From the NCBI GenBank assembly GCA_021234155.1, contig JAJEKV010000499.1, positions 1 to 64,000 on the forward strand: a stretch of DNA of 64,000 nucleotides, read 5' to 3'. Origin of the DNA: Isoetes taiwanensis (lineage: Eukaryota > Streptophyta > Lycopodiopsida > Isoetales > Isoetaceae). The notes under the pieces are model-generated. The model made no database searches. It was not told where the DNA came from and saw only the letters and a list, made by a program, of their open reading frames with translations. This document shows, piece after piece, positions 21,760 to 34,445 of the stretch; the stretch's first letter is position 1, and every line of letters begins with the position of its first letter. The translations under genes were made by a program, and so were the position numbers.

Positions 21760-24058
21760 TGTCGACTAAGGGTAGAATCGGTAGACCATCAACGAAGTCT
21801 CTAAAGAGCAAGACGCCTACATTGATTGCGGATTCCGAGATAATAAGATCTAATCCGGGAATATTTGGGGCTCTGAGGCTAGGTTTGCTTGCTTTTACGC
21901 ATAAGAATAGCTTTAGAGCAAAGTGTATCTTAAGCGATTTTGCTAAAGCTACGATAGTGTTGATTGGGGTTTCTTGGAGAGGTGTCTTCTTGCACTTGGG
22001 TTTGGGGAGTCATTCACAAGGAATGTCATGAAGCTCCATACATCAGCGAGATCTATTGTCCTTTTCCGATGCGAGCCATCCGATATTTTTGTAGTGGGTA
22101 GAGGAATTCGCAAGCCTCGTCCCTTAGCACCCTTGCTTTTCACAATTGTGGCGAAGTATTATCCCCAGCTCTTCTTCTGTGGCTACCCAAGCTGGCATTA
22201 TTCAAGGCCTCCCAATGGGCGATGGTTCTCAAGAGGTATGTAACCAATATGCCGATGACACTTTTTTGTTCCCGATTGCGAGGTCTGAGAATCTTCGTAA
22301 TGCTAAGCTATTATTAGACACATTCTCCCTTAGCATCGGGGAGTTCTTGTAGGGTGGCAAAATGTCTGACTTTGTGGACGTTGGGCAGTCCCATCCCTCC
22401 TCGTATTTTGGACTATCCATGGAAGATTCTTTTGCATGGCAATACCACAAAGTTGCTTGGTATCCCAATTGAAATTCACGCCTTTGCTTCGGATGTTTGG
22501 GATGAAATCATTAGTGGGTTGCAAAAGCATTTGTTTTGGTGGAATCTGACTAAACCATGTCCATGCTCTCGGTAGAATCAACGTGGCTAAATGTGTTCTT
22601 AGTAATACTCATGTCTACATGGTGTTCCGCTCAATTAGCTCCAAGAAATGTAAGATGGAGGAGATTGTGTATATCGTCGAAATTTTATTTGGGGTGGAAA
22701 TGAGTTAGGAGGCGGTGGTCAAGGTAGCTTGGGGTAAATGCATTAGACCAAAGGCAACTGGTGGTCTTGGTATGTTGGATTTTCACCTCCAAAGCAAGAT
22801 GATGATATCAAAGTTTATTTGGAGGATTTTCATTGGTAAGGATGATTCTCCGGCCCGAGGTTGTTGGTGCAAATCGATTCAAAGATTGTCTCCCATTTCA
22901 TAAGGCCACCATTAAGCCCCTCCTTCCTTGGACTTTGCTTTATCATATGCATCCGTATCCTAATCGTCTCCCTTTCTAAAGGGGTTGCTTGCCGCTTTGG
23001 GACAACTTTGCCGGTCTCTTTTCTATATTAATCTCGAGGCATGTCTTGGGTTGTCCGCTCCATCGGTGGATTCCTTTGCGTGACACTCCGGAGAATGTGC
23101 CTCTAAGTGTGGTTGTTCATCCAAAGACACAACGGACGATGGATAGCGGTGGTATAAGCACTATTGCGGCTTGGTATGAGTCCGATCATCTCATGTCATG
23201 GGAAGCATTTAGAACAAAGTTCTTGTTGTACAGATGGGACGATGTAAACGGAATCATATTGTTTGCATTGTTGCCACCGCATTCGGGTCCGCAGTTGAGG
23301 TGGTGGTATGGGGTTGCCATCGGGATATCTAGCCGGGCGGCTTGTGTCTTCAGGCATAAACCGCTTGTGCATTCGAAATCCCCGCCTCCATCTAATAGGT
23401 GGCATCTTCAGGTCCCTCGACCCACAATAGAAAAGTGTTTGGATATGGGTATGGGATAAGCTGCTTCATCCCAAAGTAGTGGTTTTGTGGTGGCAAGTGA
23501 TCCATAGATGCCTCAGAGTCAACGAGTTGGTCCATAAAATGGATAATCGGATTTTGAGCTCTCATCCTTTATGCCCGCAAAGGGTTGAGAGTATTGAGCA
23601 TTGTTTTTTCTTGTGTGGCGGCCGGCCGAGGCATGGTCTTGGTTGTTGACCCTATTTGCACGCGTCTCGATCTAGCCCGACAAATTTTGCTTGCTATCTA
23701 TCCTAATGCTTGGCCCAAACTACGGAAACGAGCTTTTCATTTCGCGCATGTGGTCGGGCGTTTATGGTCAATCTGGAAGAGAAGGAGGTTGTTTATCTTT
23801 AAGGGCATAGATCTGCGAGATGAGATTGTTCTTGATGGGGCCAAAAATAAAATTGTTATGGCTTACAATTGTTCTTCTCTTGATCAAGAGAAGAAAATCT
23901 CGATCCGCATACTTATCTTCAGATTCATTCTTTTGCATAGGCAGGTGGTTGTGCTCAGTTGGATCGGTTTGTCCACTGGGGTTATAATCCTGTCTTTGCA
24001 TTTTATGTTCCTCTAGTTCTTACTTGGTGAATAAAGCTTGTCGTCCTTCAAAAAAAAA
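21760..24058 (+). mobile_element. L1-type LINE, RT and C-terminal part
   Basis: The 3' two-thirds of a plant L1 pol ORF. In order: an RT start with CILSDFAKA (about 21928-21954) and a frameshifted YDSVDWGFLERC; APLLFTIVA (about 22125); GLPMGDGSQEV followed by the catalytic box YADD (22248-22259); LLLDTFSLSIG; a KVAWGKCIRPK..GGLGMLDF thumb-type segment (about 22715-22790); HRWIPLRDTPENV (about 23060-23100); and an RVESIEHCFFLC zf-RVT-like stretch (about 23583-23620). The 3' end is GCTTGTCGTCCTTC plus an A run at 24050-24058. At least four frameshifts make it inactive. The same family occurs at 2863-3985, 36405-36716 and 62840-64000. Confidence 0.9.
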
Positions 24059-24263
24059 GGAATAGCTTGAGTTCCACTTGGATTTATTCGCAAGCATCAT
24101 GGAAAAGCGCTGCTTCTCTCAGCAGTTTTTCTACAATGGTATAGAGTGGGTAGCTGCACATCACATGCTACCCAAAAAATGAAAAACATAGGGAATATCC
24201 AGTTATAACACCTGGTAAAGTGTGTACTACGGATGTTGGCTAGTGTACCTGCCGAGAGTTTAT

Positions 24264-24335
24264 CGTCGGGATTAAAAAACCCCGCCCTTTCGGGTTCTCG
24301 AGGAAAAACCCTAGCGATAAAATCTCGACAAGTGG
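24264..24335 (-). repeat. LINE-associated hairpin block
   Basis: A run of AAAAAACCCCGCCC, TTTCGGGTTCTCG and GGAAAAACCC matches the hairpin-prone blocks next to the LINE 3' ends at 49560, 56940 and 31580 in the same orientation. Here it sits just upstream of the ORF1 fragment and has no microsatellite tail. It is probably a fragment of a minus-strand LINE 3' end. Confidence 0.45.
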
Positions 24336-24372
24336 CTCCAGGCTGCTAAACCATCAAGCTTCTGGTATTCCA

Positions 24373-25545
24373 GTGGTTGAGGTGGACCATCAAGCTCATA
24401 TTGAGTGTGCTGAGAACCTATCCTCATGTGCAATCCTTGGTTATTTTACTGGTGGCTATTTGGATTTTTCACGGTTTCGTATTTGGTTATCTCGGCTTTT
24501 GAGACGCCTTCAGCTTCCTCCTTTTCAGTCCATCAAGTTGTTGGCAAAAAACTTTGTTCTTATTATGTTTGAAAGTAGTGATGCAGTGGACTCTTTGGTA
24601 TCAAGAGGGATTAATCCACTTGGTGGGGAGTATATGATGTATCAGTATTACTCTCCTGGTTTTACACCAGATATGGTTCGCGCATTAAAGATGCATTGCT
24701 GGTTCTCGATACCTAATCTTCCTCCTGATCTAATGGCCCATCAATTTCTAGTTGCAATTGCAACTGGTCTTGGGGTTCATATCTCACATTCCGTCATGAA
24801 CGGTCCGAGGATTTGTGTCTCAATGCCAGTGGACTCGGCTTTACCAGATTGTATAGTGGTGAAAAGTGGGCCTTGGTATAAGAAGTTGGATCTTAAGCAC
24901 GAATGGTCGAATTAGCCGTCTGTTTTCGACAAGGAGGCTTTTGCTAGCTTTTCGTCGAGGCACCCGTGCGTCTCAAGCATCTGTTCAACCTTCTTCTCGA
25001 GGCTCAAGCTCCGTTCGACTTCTTCATCTATTCATAATCAACCTTTACCGGTTGTATTGCACTCCTCATCCATGGAAGATGCTCTAATTCCGGTTCACGA
25101 CGATTATGTCGTCTTTTAGCGCCATCATCTGTACACGTAGTTCATTCTTCTCTCCATGTTGATGCTTCTTCCTCTCATGTTTACGAGGTTGTTATGGCTG
25201 ATGGTCCTAATCTTACGTGCGCAAAAGAGTCATGGCGGCGCAGTCAATTGGAAGAAAGCGGCAAGGAAGAAGTTCGTTATGTCATCTCACGAGGCTATCC
25301 CGCCTCGTTCTATTGATGGCATGATAATTTGATGTCTCTTGATGATCATCTCGATGTGGTAGACCATGTTGATTGTGATGAGGCCATTAAACGCCTCAAG
25401 GTGGCACAAGGAGTTTGAGTATATACTGTGTATGGGTGGTTTTGCTTAGTGGACTACTTCGTCCTCTAGGTTTTGAGTCCCATGTCACAGGTCCCTTGTA
25501 TGTATCTTGATTTTTCTTGATAATAGATTGTCGTCCTTCAAAGAA
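24373..25545 (+). mobile_element. L1 ORF1 (DUF4283-like) joined to L1 3' end
   Basis: The frame 24373-24915 encodes a typical DUF4283-like N-terminal domain of plant L1 ORF1 proteins, which bind nucleic acid. It shows CAILGYFTGGYLDFSRFRIWL, a FVLIMFESSDAVDSLVSRG stretch, then FSIPNLPPDLMAHQFLVAIA and GLGVHIS. Serine-rich out-of-frame sequence follows to about 25130, then an acidic stretch with LDVVDHVDCDEAIKRLKVAQ (about 25340-25410). The element ends in ATTGTCGTCCTTCAAAG (about 25527-25545), the same terminus as the 21760-24058 L1. The whole endonuclease/RT ORF is missing, so this is an internally deleted copy directly downstream of another L1. Confidence 0.8.
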
Positions 25546-25654
25546 AAAAACGCCCGTTGCTTCGCGTTCCCACAAAAAAAACCCACGCTCCATAGAGAAT
25601 ACCGTCGTCGCATCACCCCCAACACGCACATCACCAACAAAAACCAATAGAGAA

Positions 25655-25772
25655 AAAACCTCGAAAAGCGAGGGGCTGGTCACGCGTGCCACGCGACAAA
25701 AAACAATATTTACGCCTCGAGAGAGCGAGGGGCTAGTTACACGTGCCATGTGACAAAAAACAACATTTATAA
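25655..25772. repeat. ~60-bp tandem repeat, two copies
   Basis: Two adjacent units share CGAGGGGCTRGTYACRCGTG and GACAAAAAACAAYATTTA. They make a long minus-strand open frame that I do not regard as a gene. Confidence 0.7.
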
Positions 25773-25794
25773 TAATATACACATGAAGGGAGGG

Positions 25795-26370
25795 CGGGTG
25801 GGAGTCAAAGGAGCTGGCCGAGAGAGGAGAAAACGGCGAGAAGTCGATGAAGAACCCGCAAGAAATGGCGATCCCCAAACGAGCCAGAGCCTCAGAAAAT
25901 GCATGCAGTGCATGCATGCATGGGAGAGATGCATGCTCGCCCATTCGAAAATTCCGATCCGATGGCTCAGATCGATGGCATTCTCGAATAAGGGCTCGCA
26001 TGAAAGCGCATAAAAGCTCCGAACAAAAGATAACTTCCTTATCAAAAGCGGGATCGAGGTCGAAGGTTGAAAGATGGCCAAAAGGGGACAAGATCGAGGA
26101 AGAACATGTCACAACATGGAAAGAGACGCCAAATTGGCAAACCGGGAGAAGCCCTCCCCCCGCCAGTATCAAAGAAAGAGAGTCAAGGGAGCCGGGCCGA
26201 GAGAGGAGAAAACGCCGATGAGAAGTCGATGAAGAACCTACAAGAAATAGCAATCCCCAAAGCGAACGAGCCTCAAAAAAATGCATGCATGGGAGAGATG
26301 CATGCTCGTCCATTCGAGAATTCGATCCGATGGCTCCGGATCGATGGCATTGACAAAGCCTTTTCTCTGA
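25795..26370. repeat. ~200-bp duplicated unit, period ~355 bp
   Basis: The segment at 25800-26005 recurs at 26155-26355. Shared words are GAGAGAGGAGAAAAC, GAAGTCGATGAAGAACC, ATGCATGGGAGAGATGCATG and CGATCCGATGGCTC. The units contain CATGCATG runs and self-complementary patches. A 305-codon minus-strand frame across the region arises from this repetition. Confidence 0.7.
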
Positions 26371-28944
26371 ATTTTTTCGTTGACTGTGGCAAATAGGTTA
26401 CATCTTTATTGGAAAAGGTATGTATCTATCTACTTCCCTTTTAATGCTCTATTTCTCTATGTGCAGTTCCATCTCTCTGTGTAGTTCCATAATTCAATAT
26501 GTATATTATCTATTTGTGTAAATTCAAGCTCTGGATATTTCTTGACCATGTTTATTTCCTTTTTTAAAGTTGATAAGATACAAATGCTTTTGACTGTACT
26601 TTGATATTGCCATATCATCACCATTTGAAATTCGACAACAACTAAATTTGATGGCTTACATAATGGTACAAACATTTTGCTCTTCTGCTACAGTTTATGG
26701 GTTGTGGAAATTGTTATAGGTATCAGTTGGTTGGGGAAATTGTTATGGGCGTACAAATTAAAAAGTCTCTTTGGTACACTTTGGTTGGTTTCTTTTCTGG
26801 ACATTCACAGCAATATGTTTGGCGAATCTTTTGATTATTCAACATATACACATATATTTGCAGGGCCTATGTATAGAAGATGGTTCTGTTTTGCATCATA
26901 CAGGTTATGGTTATCCTTGGACACTAGGATTGTAGGGTCCATAACCATTAGATGGAAGTCATTCGATTTGTGCTGATTGTCAACAAGGATATGTCGACAT
27001 GTCTCTTGTGATCGTTCTGTAGCCGAAAACAGAACATGGCATCAAGTTATACTACCACAAATGTTACAATTGCAAATATGGCATCAAAGCTTGGGTTTCC
27101 AATGGCAATAATTTAGCCTTCATTTGCTTTTCCCTTCTACTTGTGACTTCTAATTTGGTTCATTGGGGGGACATCACATATGCTTTGTTAGCTGTAGAAT
27201 ACAACAGAGTTGGATTATTAAGAATATATGAAAAAATCATTAGGACTTGAGGATTAGTTTCATGTATTGTCAAAGATGCGAAATACTTAAAGAAGTGCTT
27301 AATAGGTCTGCATCATTAGCATAGGCTTTGGCAAAGTGGATTACTAAGAATCAGGACTCAAGGGCTGACCTCAATATCTATATCTTCCCTTCCTTCCTTC
27401 ATAACCCGGTGGAATAATGCAAAAGCAAAGAAAGCAATATCAAATACTTCCTAATATATTGATTTTAAATCTTATTAAAAAACCAACAAGATTATGATGA
27501 ACTAGCTAGGCACGATGATTAACATAAAATGACTAGTTCTTAAGGAGTCTGGAGTTAATACGGTTCCTTAAGGGATCTGGAGTTAACATGGAAGTAAATG
27601 TATGATGTCAAACATCACGGTCTCATATACATTATCTTTACACGAAAATGACTAGGTGGTTATGAAAATCCTAAAACGTTTCAAAAATTGTATAACTATC
27701 ACCATATTTGCATTGAACAAACTTTCAGATCAATAAGTGAATTGGTGAAGAGAAATGTTCGCGGCCGCCGCGATAAATTTCTTGTATATAGTTAGATAAT
27801 CCATGATTGATCTTCACTCTACAGTAAATTTCCTTCATTTTTACAATGTTCAAAAACATGAGCAAATGAAATTAGATAGTAGATAGGGCTGGTAGTTGTT
27901 TTTTCCTCAGTAAGTAAAGCCCAAAGTATCATTGAACTCCAGCAAGAAAAAAACAGTTATAAGTTGGCGATGCAACTTAGTAATGCCAACATATACGTTG
28001 TTGGGAATGTTGTATCTCTGTTATCTGTTAGATTCATTATGGTTCTACTTCTCTGGTCTTGTTGCAGTTTTGGTAACTACTTTTCAACAGCTGCAACTGT
28101 GGATACTGTCGTTTTGTATGGACTGACGATCTTATAATGTGCATAAGGTCGTCACATATACCATGGTGTGTTTTAGTACCCTAAGATTGCTGGGAAATGG
28201 CTGCTGCACTTATGACCCACTATATAGATAGAGGTGAGCATCAACTTGCAAGAGAAGTTGTTCAAAATATGTGTTTTTTGCTTTAATGCGTTCAAGCTAG
28301 ATAGTGGATGCAGTCCAATATAGCATTTCTTTTAGTTGAGGACTTTGCTTCAATGCCCGTACATGGCATATTTTAGAATTGACAAATGTTTGAGGGTCTG
28401 ACCATATGCATAGCTTCTATCACTTGGTCCCATATTAAAAATGGCAGCTAGTTAAAGGATCATTGCATAGTGTTTTGGTGTGTGTTGCAAGGCCCAAGCA
28501 TAGAGTAAAAACTTAAGCCATTGATTCTTTGACACTTTAGAGACATGAAGTTCAGATTGTGATTATATTCTGTAGTGTACCCCTTACTCATTTTTATTCT
28601 AGCTATAAACTATGTTGCACTTCCTGAGGCGTTTGGACATTAAGAGTGGATCCAATTACATAGGTTTAGAACCAAAGAAATTTCATAGTGGTCTTAGCTA
28701 CCGTGATAAATTTCTTATACATTCAAGTTTCGTTATGTTAAGAAAATTTAAATATAAGGAAATTTTCCTAGATAGGTCTTTAGTATATGGTATCCTGTTA
28801 ATATTTTCCAACATTTATGAAAGAAGATTTTAGATAGAGTTGGTCGTGTGTGTTGCATCTTCAATTTGTGCAATTTTAAGAGGTTTGTGAAAGGTGTCTT
28901 TAATAATTTATACATGTCTTACTATGTGGACATGTGTAATATGT
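26371..28944. other. Spacer without recognisable gene
   Basis: AT-rich sequence with only short frames. A GC-rich GCGGCCGCCGCG word lies at about 27760-27771, in otherwise AT-rich DNA. No coding feature can be supported. Confidence 0.5.
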
Positions 28945-28999
28945 AGAATTGAATTGAATTGAATTGAATTGAATTGAATTGAATTGAATTGAATTGAAT
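28945..28999 (+). repeat. (GAATT)n microsatellite, left part
   Basis: About eleven GAATT units. The tract resumes at 31411-31428 after the 2.4-kb insert, so it was probably a single tract, most likely the simple-repeat tail of the minus-strand LINE starting at 31430. Confidence 0.85.
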
Positions 29000-31411
29000 G
29001 CAGGACAAGCATAAACAGTAAAAAGATGCCGCTAGGGTTTGCGCTTTATAAGGCGTGGCCCGAGCGAAGAGCCCACAAGGCTCGATCGGTAGTCTGGAAG
29101 AGCAAGCGACCCGGCCGCTTACTTTTTCGTAAGCCCATAGCAGATCATGAGGTTTCCATTACCATCCGCTTTTGGGTCTGCTGCAACAGGGAGTTGGTTG
29201 AAGTATGGCCGCCATTTCAAGCTTCTCTTCTCTAAACAAATTGATCGCGATTTGGTAAGGGTTAAGCTTTTGTGTTTTGCCGTGAGAGCATCTCTGTTTA
29301 AGCAGTAAATAGACTAGCGAGCAGGTGCTCCAAAGATTCGGTGGGTTCTTGAACTTGTGCCGATCTCATCTTCGGCCGACGCTAGGGCATATATAAGCGG
29401 TGAGTAGGCTTGGTTTTCGATTTGAGTATGCCATAAACTGCTTTTGGTTTGAATATTGATGTGAGACCGCACTCTCATCTGCGGTAATGCCGCCTCCTTG
29501 TAAAGTATTTGCTTCCTCACCTATACAAACAATCCATTTGCCGCAATGGATGTCACTTTATTGGCCTTGTCGGTGTAGGCAATCATTACGTAAAGGTAAT
29601 TAGCTCATGTAGTCAAGATATGAAATTCTGTTGCCTATTTCCATAGCAAATATGGAAGCTGTCAACTGTTCCAAATTGGGAAGTTTGTATTTCAAATGTA
29701 ACTAGAAGTTCATTAAGATGCCTCATTGTGAAGAAATTTGGTTTTGCATCTTTGTTTTGGTGGAGACGACTTTGGAAATATGGTGTCACCTTATACCGAA
29801 CTTGAAAAGTTGGGCATTCCAGATATTCCCTCCTCTCCAAATGGGTGGGTGGTCAATGGCATGGCAAGTTAAATCATCAAATAGATGTGTCTGGTTCTGA
29901 GTTACGCATAATTCCTTGTAAATTCCAGATTAATTCTAGGTTTACTTATGGTGGATTTAAATCTACTTCTGTTTGTAGATTTAAAATCCGTGGAAAGGGT
30001 CATAGCAAATGGTGGGTCTGCATCCCTACCTGGGATGATCGTGAACCTGAATAAGCCTGTTGTTTATACTGATCATTCTGGTATCAAGCACAGTGTATAT
30101 GCAGGAAGAGTTGAATGCACCATGCAAAGTACTGCAGATTCGCTTTGTAATGAATATCCTCGTCGATTGATATCTGGGCAACATGAAGAGTTCTTGCTGA
30201 ATGATATGGCATGGAGTATCAGATCTTCTGTGTCGCTTGCCTAGTATTGTTTGTGTGCTAGGACACTAAGTGCATTTTCTTTGTGCATTTCGAAGTGTTG
30301 GGAGGATAGTGTGGATGGCCCATCCTTTTCTCAATGCACATTGATATGTATATTAGCTGTCCGCCTATGGATTTTTTCCCCTTCTCTATCCCAGCTAGAG
30401 AGGATGACTTGATGATCCGTACAGACTAGATTGGTAAAGCAAGATATACAGGACGGGAGACCTGTGTCTCTTGTAGCTGCAACACATATTCTGTTTAAAT
30501 GTTTAAGCCTTCAAATCTTTCGGGAGTGTGCTTCAGGAGGCAGATACTATTGAAACAGATATTTTGTTCACTGCAACTCCTTTTTGTCATGACGGGGCTG
30601 CCATGAGTCTGTGGGGCTGCAGCATCTTACTGGAAGCTTCTCTGGAAAATCTCCATTGGAATTGTGATTGGCTTTCTCCTGTAGTATTCAAAACTGTTGA
30701 ATATATGTTACTCTGCCTTGCAGCTCTACTTGGAAAGAGTAGCCTAGTCTATAGTACCTTTATTGTAGAGAAGAGGTTGAGGCGCTTATATCTGTGGAGT
30801 AGCGGTTGCTCTAGTAATGGAGGGAGCTCTTGTTGAATTGCCTATAGTACCTTGCTAGTGGGAAGGCGGGTTGGCAACCTTGCCTAGTACTGAGATCTAT
30901 ACGCTTAAAATCTTGCGGGTTGGGCTTCTTGATAGTGGAGCGTATTTCTGGAAGAGCAAGTAAGCTTCCATAGTACTGCTAGTAGGAGAAGAAGGCAGAT
31001 CTTCAGGCGTTCTCATACAATCAAGAGCGACTTGCCTATCTTATTCTTCTAGGTATTCCTTCGGTGTGTTCTTCAAGATCTTGAGGAATAATGATTGCAC
31101 TCTACAAGTGCTATTACCTTCCCATAGTACCTACAATAGTTGGGAAGAAGGCCATGCCCTCTAGTACTGGAAGAACTAAAAGGCTGATGAAGAAGAGGTT
31201 GAGAACCTTGACCATAGTACATGGACGTGATCTTAGGGTGGCTTTTCAGTTTGATGGCTGCGTGTATCTTTTGTTACAATTCTTTCTATCTGGTGACCAA
31301 GAGCATTGTATACTTCCTATCTGGCCTATTGTGGAGCCCACAAGAAGGTCGTGTACCTTGTTTTTATATTAATCAAAAAATTCGTACAAAAAAAAAAAAA
31401 AAAAAAAAAAA
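29000..31411 (+). pseudogene. Polyadenylated insertion, likely retrocopy of a gene
   Basis: A 2.4-kb block ends in 25 A residues (31387-31411) and is flanked on both sides by (GAATT)n, as expected for a retroposed transcript with target duplication. Near its 5' end, after a plant-leader-like GCTAGGGTTT, ATG 29205 starts MAAISSFSSLNKLIAI. This is Ser/Ala-rich like a plastid transit peptide. A GTAAGG donor-like site follows at 29255, and an acceptor-like CCATAG ends at 29646. Further open pieces in changing frames include SPYTELEKLGIPDIPSSPNG (about 29775-29835), FKIRGKGHSKWWVCIPTWDD (about 29980-30040) and VVYTDHSGIKHSVYAGRVEC (about 30060-30120). I do not recognise the protein. The frame changes mean it is broken, and the retained intron-like stretch is odd for a processed copy. 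Confidence 0.6.
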
Positions 31412-31429
31412 TTGAATTGAATTGAATTA

Positions 31430-32790
31430 TATGTTATCATTTCACGGAGACATATGGCCTATGGGGCCCAAACAGTGTAAAAATAATAGAATAAAATAGA
31501 TTTTTTAACGTCCACGGAGACCAGAGCCATGGGAGCCATATAATGGGTTAGTACAACCATTACTACTAAGATTAAAAAAAAACCCTGCTTCGAAAGGTTT
31601 TCAAGAGAAAAACCTTTGCAGTATTGATGATACTAGACTGTCAGTAATAAATAAATTTGTACAAAAAAAATCATGGTGACTGTTGATGGCTCATCAATTG
31701 AAGATGGCATCTAGAACCTCGAGTATGTATAATGTCACGTCATGCACAGATAATGCTCTGAGAAGTTGTGGAAGCATGGAATGTAATGTCAGTGTCAAAT
31801 AACGATTCTTGATCGTCTCAAAACCAGAAGATCTTAGAACTGAGTGGTTTTCATCTTCAATAAGCTATAACTGACAGCATGCACATAATCTCACCTATCG
31901 CAGTAGTTGGGATCGCTCCAATCTATATGTTTTAATCTTTAGCATGTATGACCCTATACGAATTGATGCAATAGTTACAAGCTCTTTCATGGGAAAAGAA
32001 GCAAGCAAATAAGCTTGTGGTCCTTGTATCAAAGTGGAGTTTTCATGATAATAACCAGTTTTAACTTGGATCAAGACATGTGCATCCCATATCTTAAATA
32101 AAGACCATCTAGATAGTGTGGTGCATTGTTCCTATTGCATAGACCAGCGGGCAAACCATGCACTACAATGCGCTTTCCAATGCCTTTTCAAGCATTGAGG
32201 AGACTCAGCCATGGCAAGCGCTACAAGAGCATATCTATCATCATCCATGTGTTGCATCTTGTAAAAGAATAGCGTATGGGACCATAGTTTTCATTCATAG
32301 GCTGTAAGTGACAAAGGATTGCATTTGTTTCAAGCTTTCTCAAGAACTAACACTAATGGCAGGCTCACGCTTCAGAGCCATATAGCAAAACATGCTCTAT
32401 CAAAGTCTGAATCAAGTGCCTTTCCATGACTAATCATGAATCTTTGTGCAAAAACAATTGGATTTGCATTGCATAGAGTGCTCTCTAACCAGCACTCACA
32501 TGCTTGGTGATACACTATTCCCAGAGTGTGTCCTTACAGAATTTTACACCAAGGTACTTGAGCTATCTACAACAACTCCGTGGCTATTATAGCGCAAAGT
32601 TGGAACGGTATGCCAAGAAGACTGAACTATTAAGAGCTTGGTCTTTCAAAGATTAAGGCGCAGGCCTGTGGTCTCACAAGAAGAGTGCAAAGCATGTAAA
32701 TGATGTTGTACATACTAGCAGTTGAATGCGTCATAAGCGAAACATCATCAGCATACACAAGTTGTGTGATGATATATAGTCGTCCTCCCT
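31430..32790 (-). mobile_element. LINE, RT C-terminal part and 3' end
   Basis: Read leftward. QLVYADDVSLMTH carries the catalytic RT box (YADD at 32744-32755). A GLRLN-like segment follows, then TLRYNSHGVVV, NPIVFAQRFMISHGKALD (about 32400-32460) and a GKRIVVHGLPAG stretch (about 32140-32180). The 3' end is at about 31500-31620, with AAAAACCCTGCTTCG..GGTTTTC and GTCCACGGAGACC, the block shared with the LINEs at 49386 and 56848. A second, shorter copy of the CACGGAGAC terminus lies at 31451-31490, next to the (GAATT)n tract. Multiple stops and frameshifts. The family differs from the L1 copies. Confidence 0.75.
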
Positions 32791-33005
32791 GCTACCATGA
32801 TTATCAAGCTATGTTTCCAATTGATCAATTATCATCCGCGACTATTTTTTAAGCCATTTGCAGTCAACATCAAACCGTGCATGTTTAGGAGAGGAATCTT
32901 GACAATAATACCCTTGTTGCTCTCTTTTTGTTTGGGTCTCATAGGCCAATTGATCTCTGTGGATGATAAAAAATCTATTCTATTCTATCAAGTTGTCATG
33001 GTCAT
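32791..33005 (+). mobile_element. LINE 3' end, plus strand, (TCTAT)n tail
   Basis: GGTCTCATAGGCCAATTGAT at about 32935, then CTCTGTGGATGATAAAAAA and a short (TCTAT)n tail at about 32977-32990. This is the exact reverse of the minus-strand LINE ends elsewhere, so a copy in the opposite orientation abuts the RT fragment on its left. Another hairpin-type block, CCCCGAAAACCTGAAAGGGC, lies at about 33112-33131. Confidence 0.65.
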
Positions 33006-33359
33006 TGGGAGTTTACAACTGTTATGTGGACAATGCAGGGATTATTGTCAAATGTTAGATGGATGACGCACTTGTATTGTTCCTAGTTCGTTATTTATCT
33101 CCATGGTTTTCCCCGAAAACCTGAAAGGGCAGAGTTTTTATTCCAGTTGATAAATCTCTAACTCTGAGTTTCATTGTGGCGGATCTTTTTTCTTATAAAA
33201 ACCCTCAGTGATTGTCTAGTTTTGAGGTTTGTTTGGCTTTATATTTTTGTAGCCAAACATTTCTACTACTATACTATTGTACCTTGTTTTTTTAACGTTC
33301 AATAAGAAAGCCACTTCATGGCCAAATGTTGTTATTTGTTTTGCTATAAGAGTCTTTCC

Positions 33360-34445
33360 AAAAATGTATCTTTTATGGTCAATTTATTAGTCTACACACA
33401 ATCTGTACCTCTTGTCCTTCTTCTTAATCAAAATGACTGGTGCACCAAAAGAAGAACAATTAGGATGTATCAATTGACGATCTAACATCTCTGTTATCTG
33501 CTTTCAAGTTCTAAATTTCAGAATGGCTGGCTCAATAAGGTGCTCTATTTAGAGGGTTTGCATCTGCTTTCTAGTGTAATTGTATGACCTTCAGGACAAT
33601 GAGGAGGAAGGCCTAAAGTTTCATTGAAAAGATCATTGAACTGCTTAAAGAAGTTATATGATTTAGGAGGCACCTATGATAGAGGATCTGAGGCTCTCAA
33701 ATAAATAAAATATGACTCAGTATCATTTGTATTAATTTCTTTGCATTATAATGTGAAAGCTAAGGCTCAATTTGAGATAGAAATTCAGATTGCAATATCA
33801 AGGGTCCTTCTACAAAAATTTTCACAGTCTTTTACGGTAGTTAGAACAAGTATCAAATTGCTCTTGCCATCCAACTCCCAAAATCACGTCCATTGTTCCC
33901 AAAGAAGCTAAAAGTAAGACCATGTCCTCTACGTACTACGCTATTTGTAAAGGTTGCTATCACAAATTTGTCACATTGACTTTCGGGTCACTTAGTCCTT
34001 GCACAACTACAACTTGAGTATGCAAATCATGAACGGTCAAGTCCAGTTTATTTGTGAGATCATGCAATATGAAGTCATGTGTTGAATCCTCATCACGTAG
34101 GATTGTCACTTATTAGCCTTTTATTGAGCCTTCATTTTTGAAAGTCATATTTTTGGTGCTTCTTTATCAGCTCCATAAATTCTTTAAATATGTAACTTGC
34201 AGCCTCCCTTGTTCCTGTTAAATGGAGTCAAGCTTTGTTTTATTCCTTTCTTCTCCATTGCAGGAAGCTTTTGGCTTGTCTTCTATGTTGTGTACTTCAT
34301 TATTAGGTCATTCTTTGGGTGTTCCTTGAACTATACTTTCGTTCTTGTCTTCTCCACAAAAGTTGTATTTGTAGGACAATTGAATTGATAATGTTCTCCT
34401 CCACATATAGAACATCGGATCTTTAGTTCTTTATTGTGCGCCTGC
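33360..34445 (-). mobile_element. Ty3/gypsy gag-pol remnant
   Basis: Read leftward. A gag-type zinc knuckle, CSICGGEHYQFNC (34376-34414), is followed by a protease-like DSTHDFILHDLTNKLDL (about 34045-34100). Then come a MDVILGVGWQ segment (about 33875-33905), FNDLFNETLGLPPHCPEGH (about 33590-33645), and the RT start MLDRQLIHPNCSSFGAPVI with IKKKDKRYRLCVD (about 33395-33500). The order is that of a plant gypsy polyprotein. Stops and frameshifts interrupt it, and it breaks off soon after the RT N-terminus near 33360, so RNase H and integrase are absent. No LTRs were recognised. Confidence 0.8.

Noticed and set aside
25396-26313. 305-codon minus-strand open frame
   Set aside because: It spans two duplicated units and a LINE 3' end, has repeated low-information segments, and no domain. 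It is an effect of the tandem repeats.
27760-27771. CpG-rich GCGGCCGCCGCG as a promoter island
   Set aside because: It is a single 12-base word in AT-rich DNA, with no adjacent gene.
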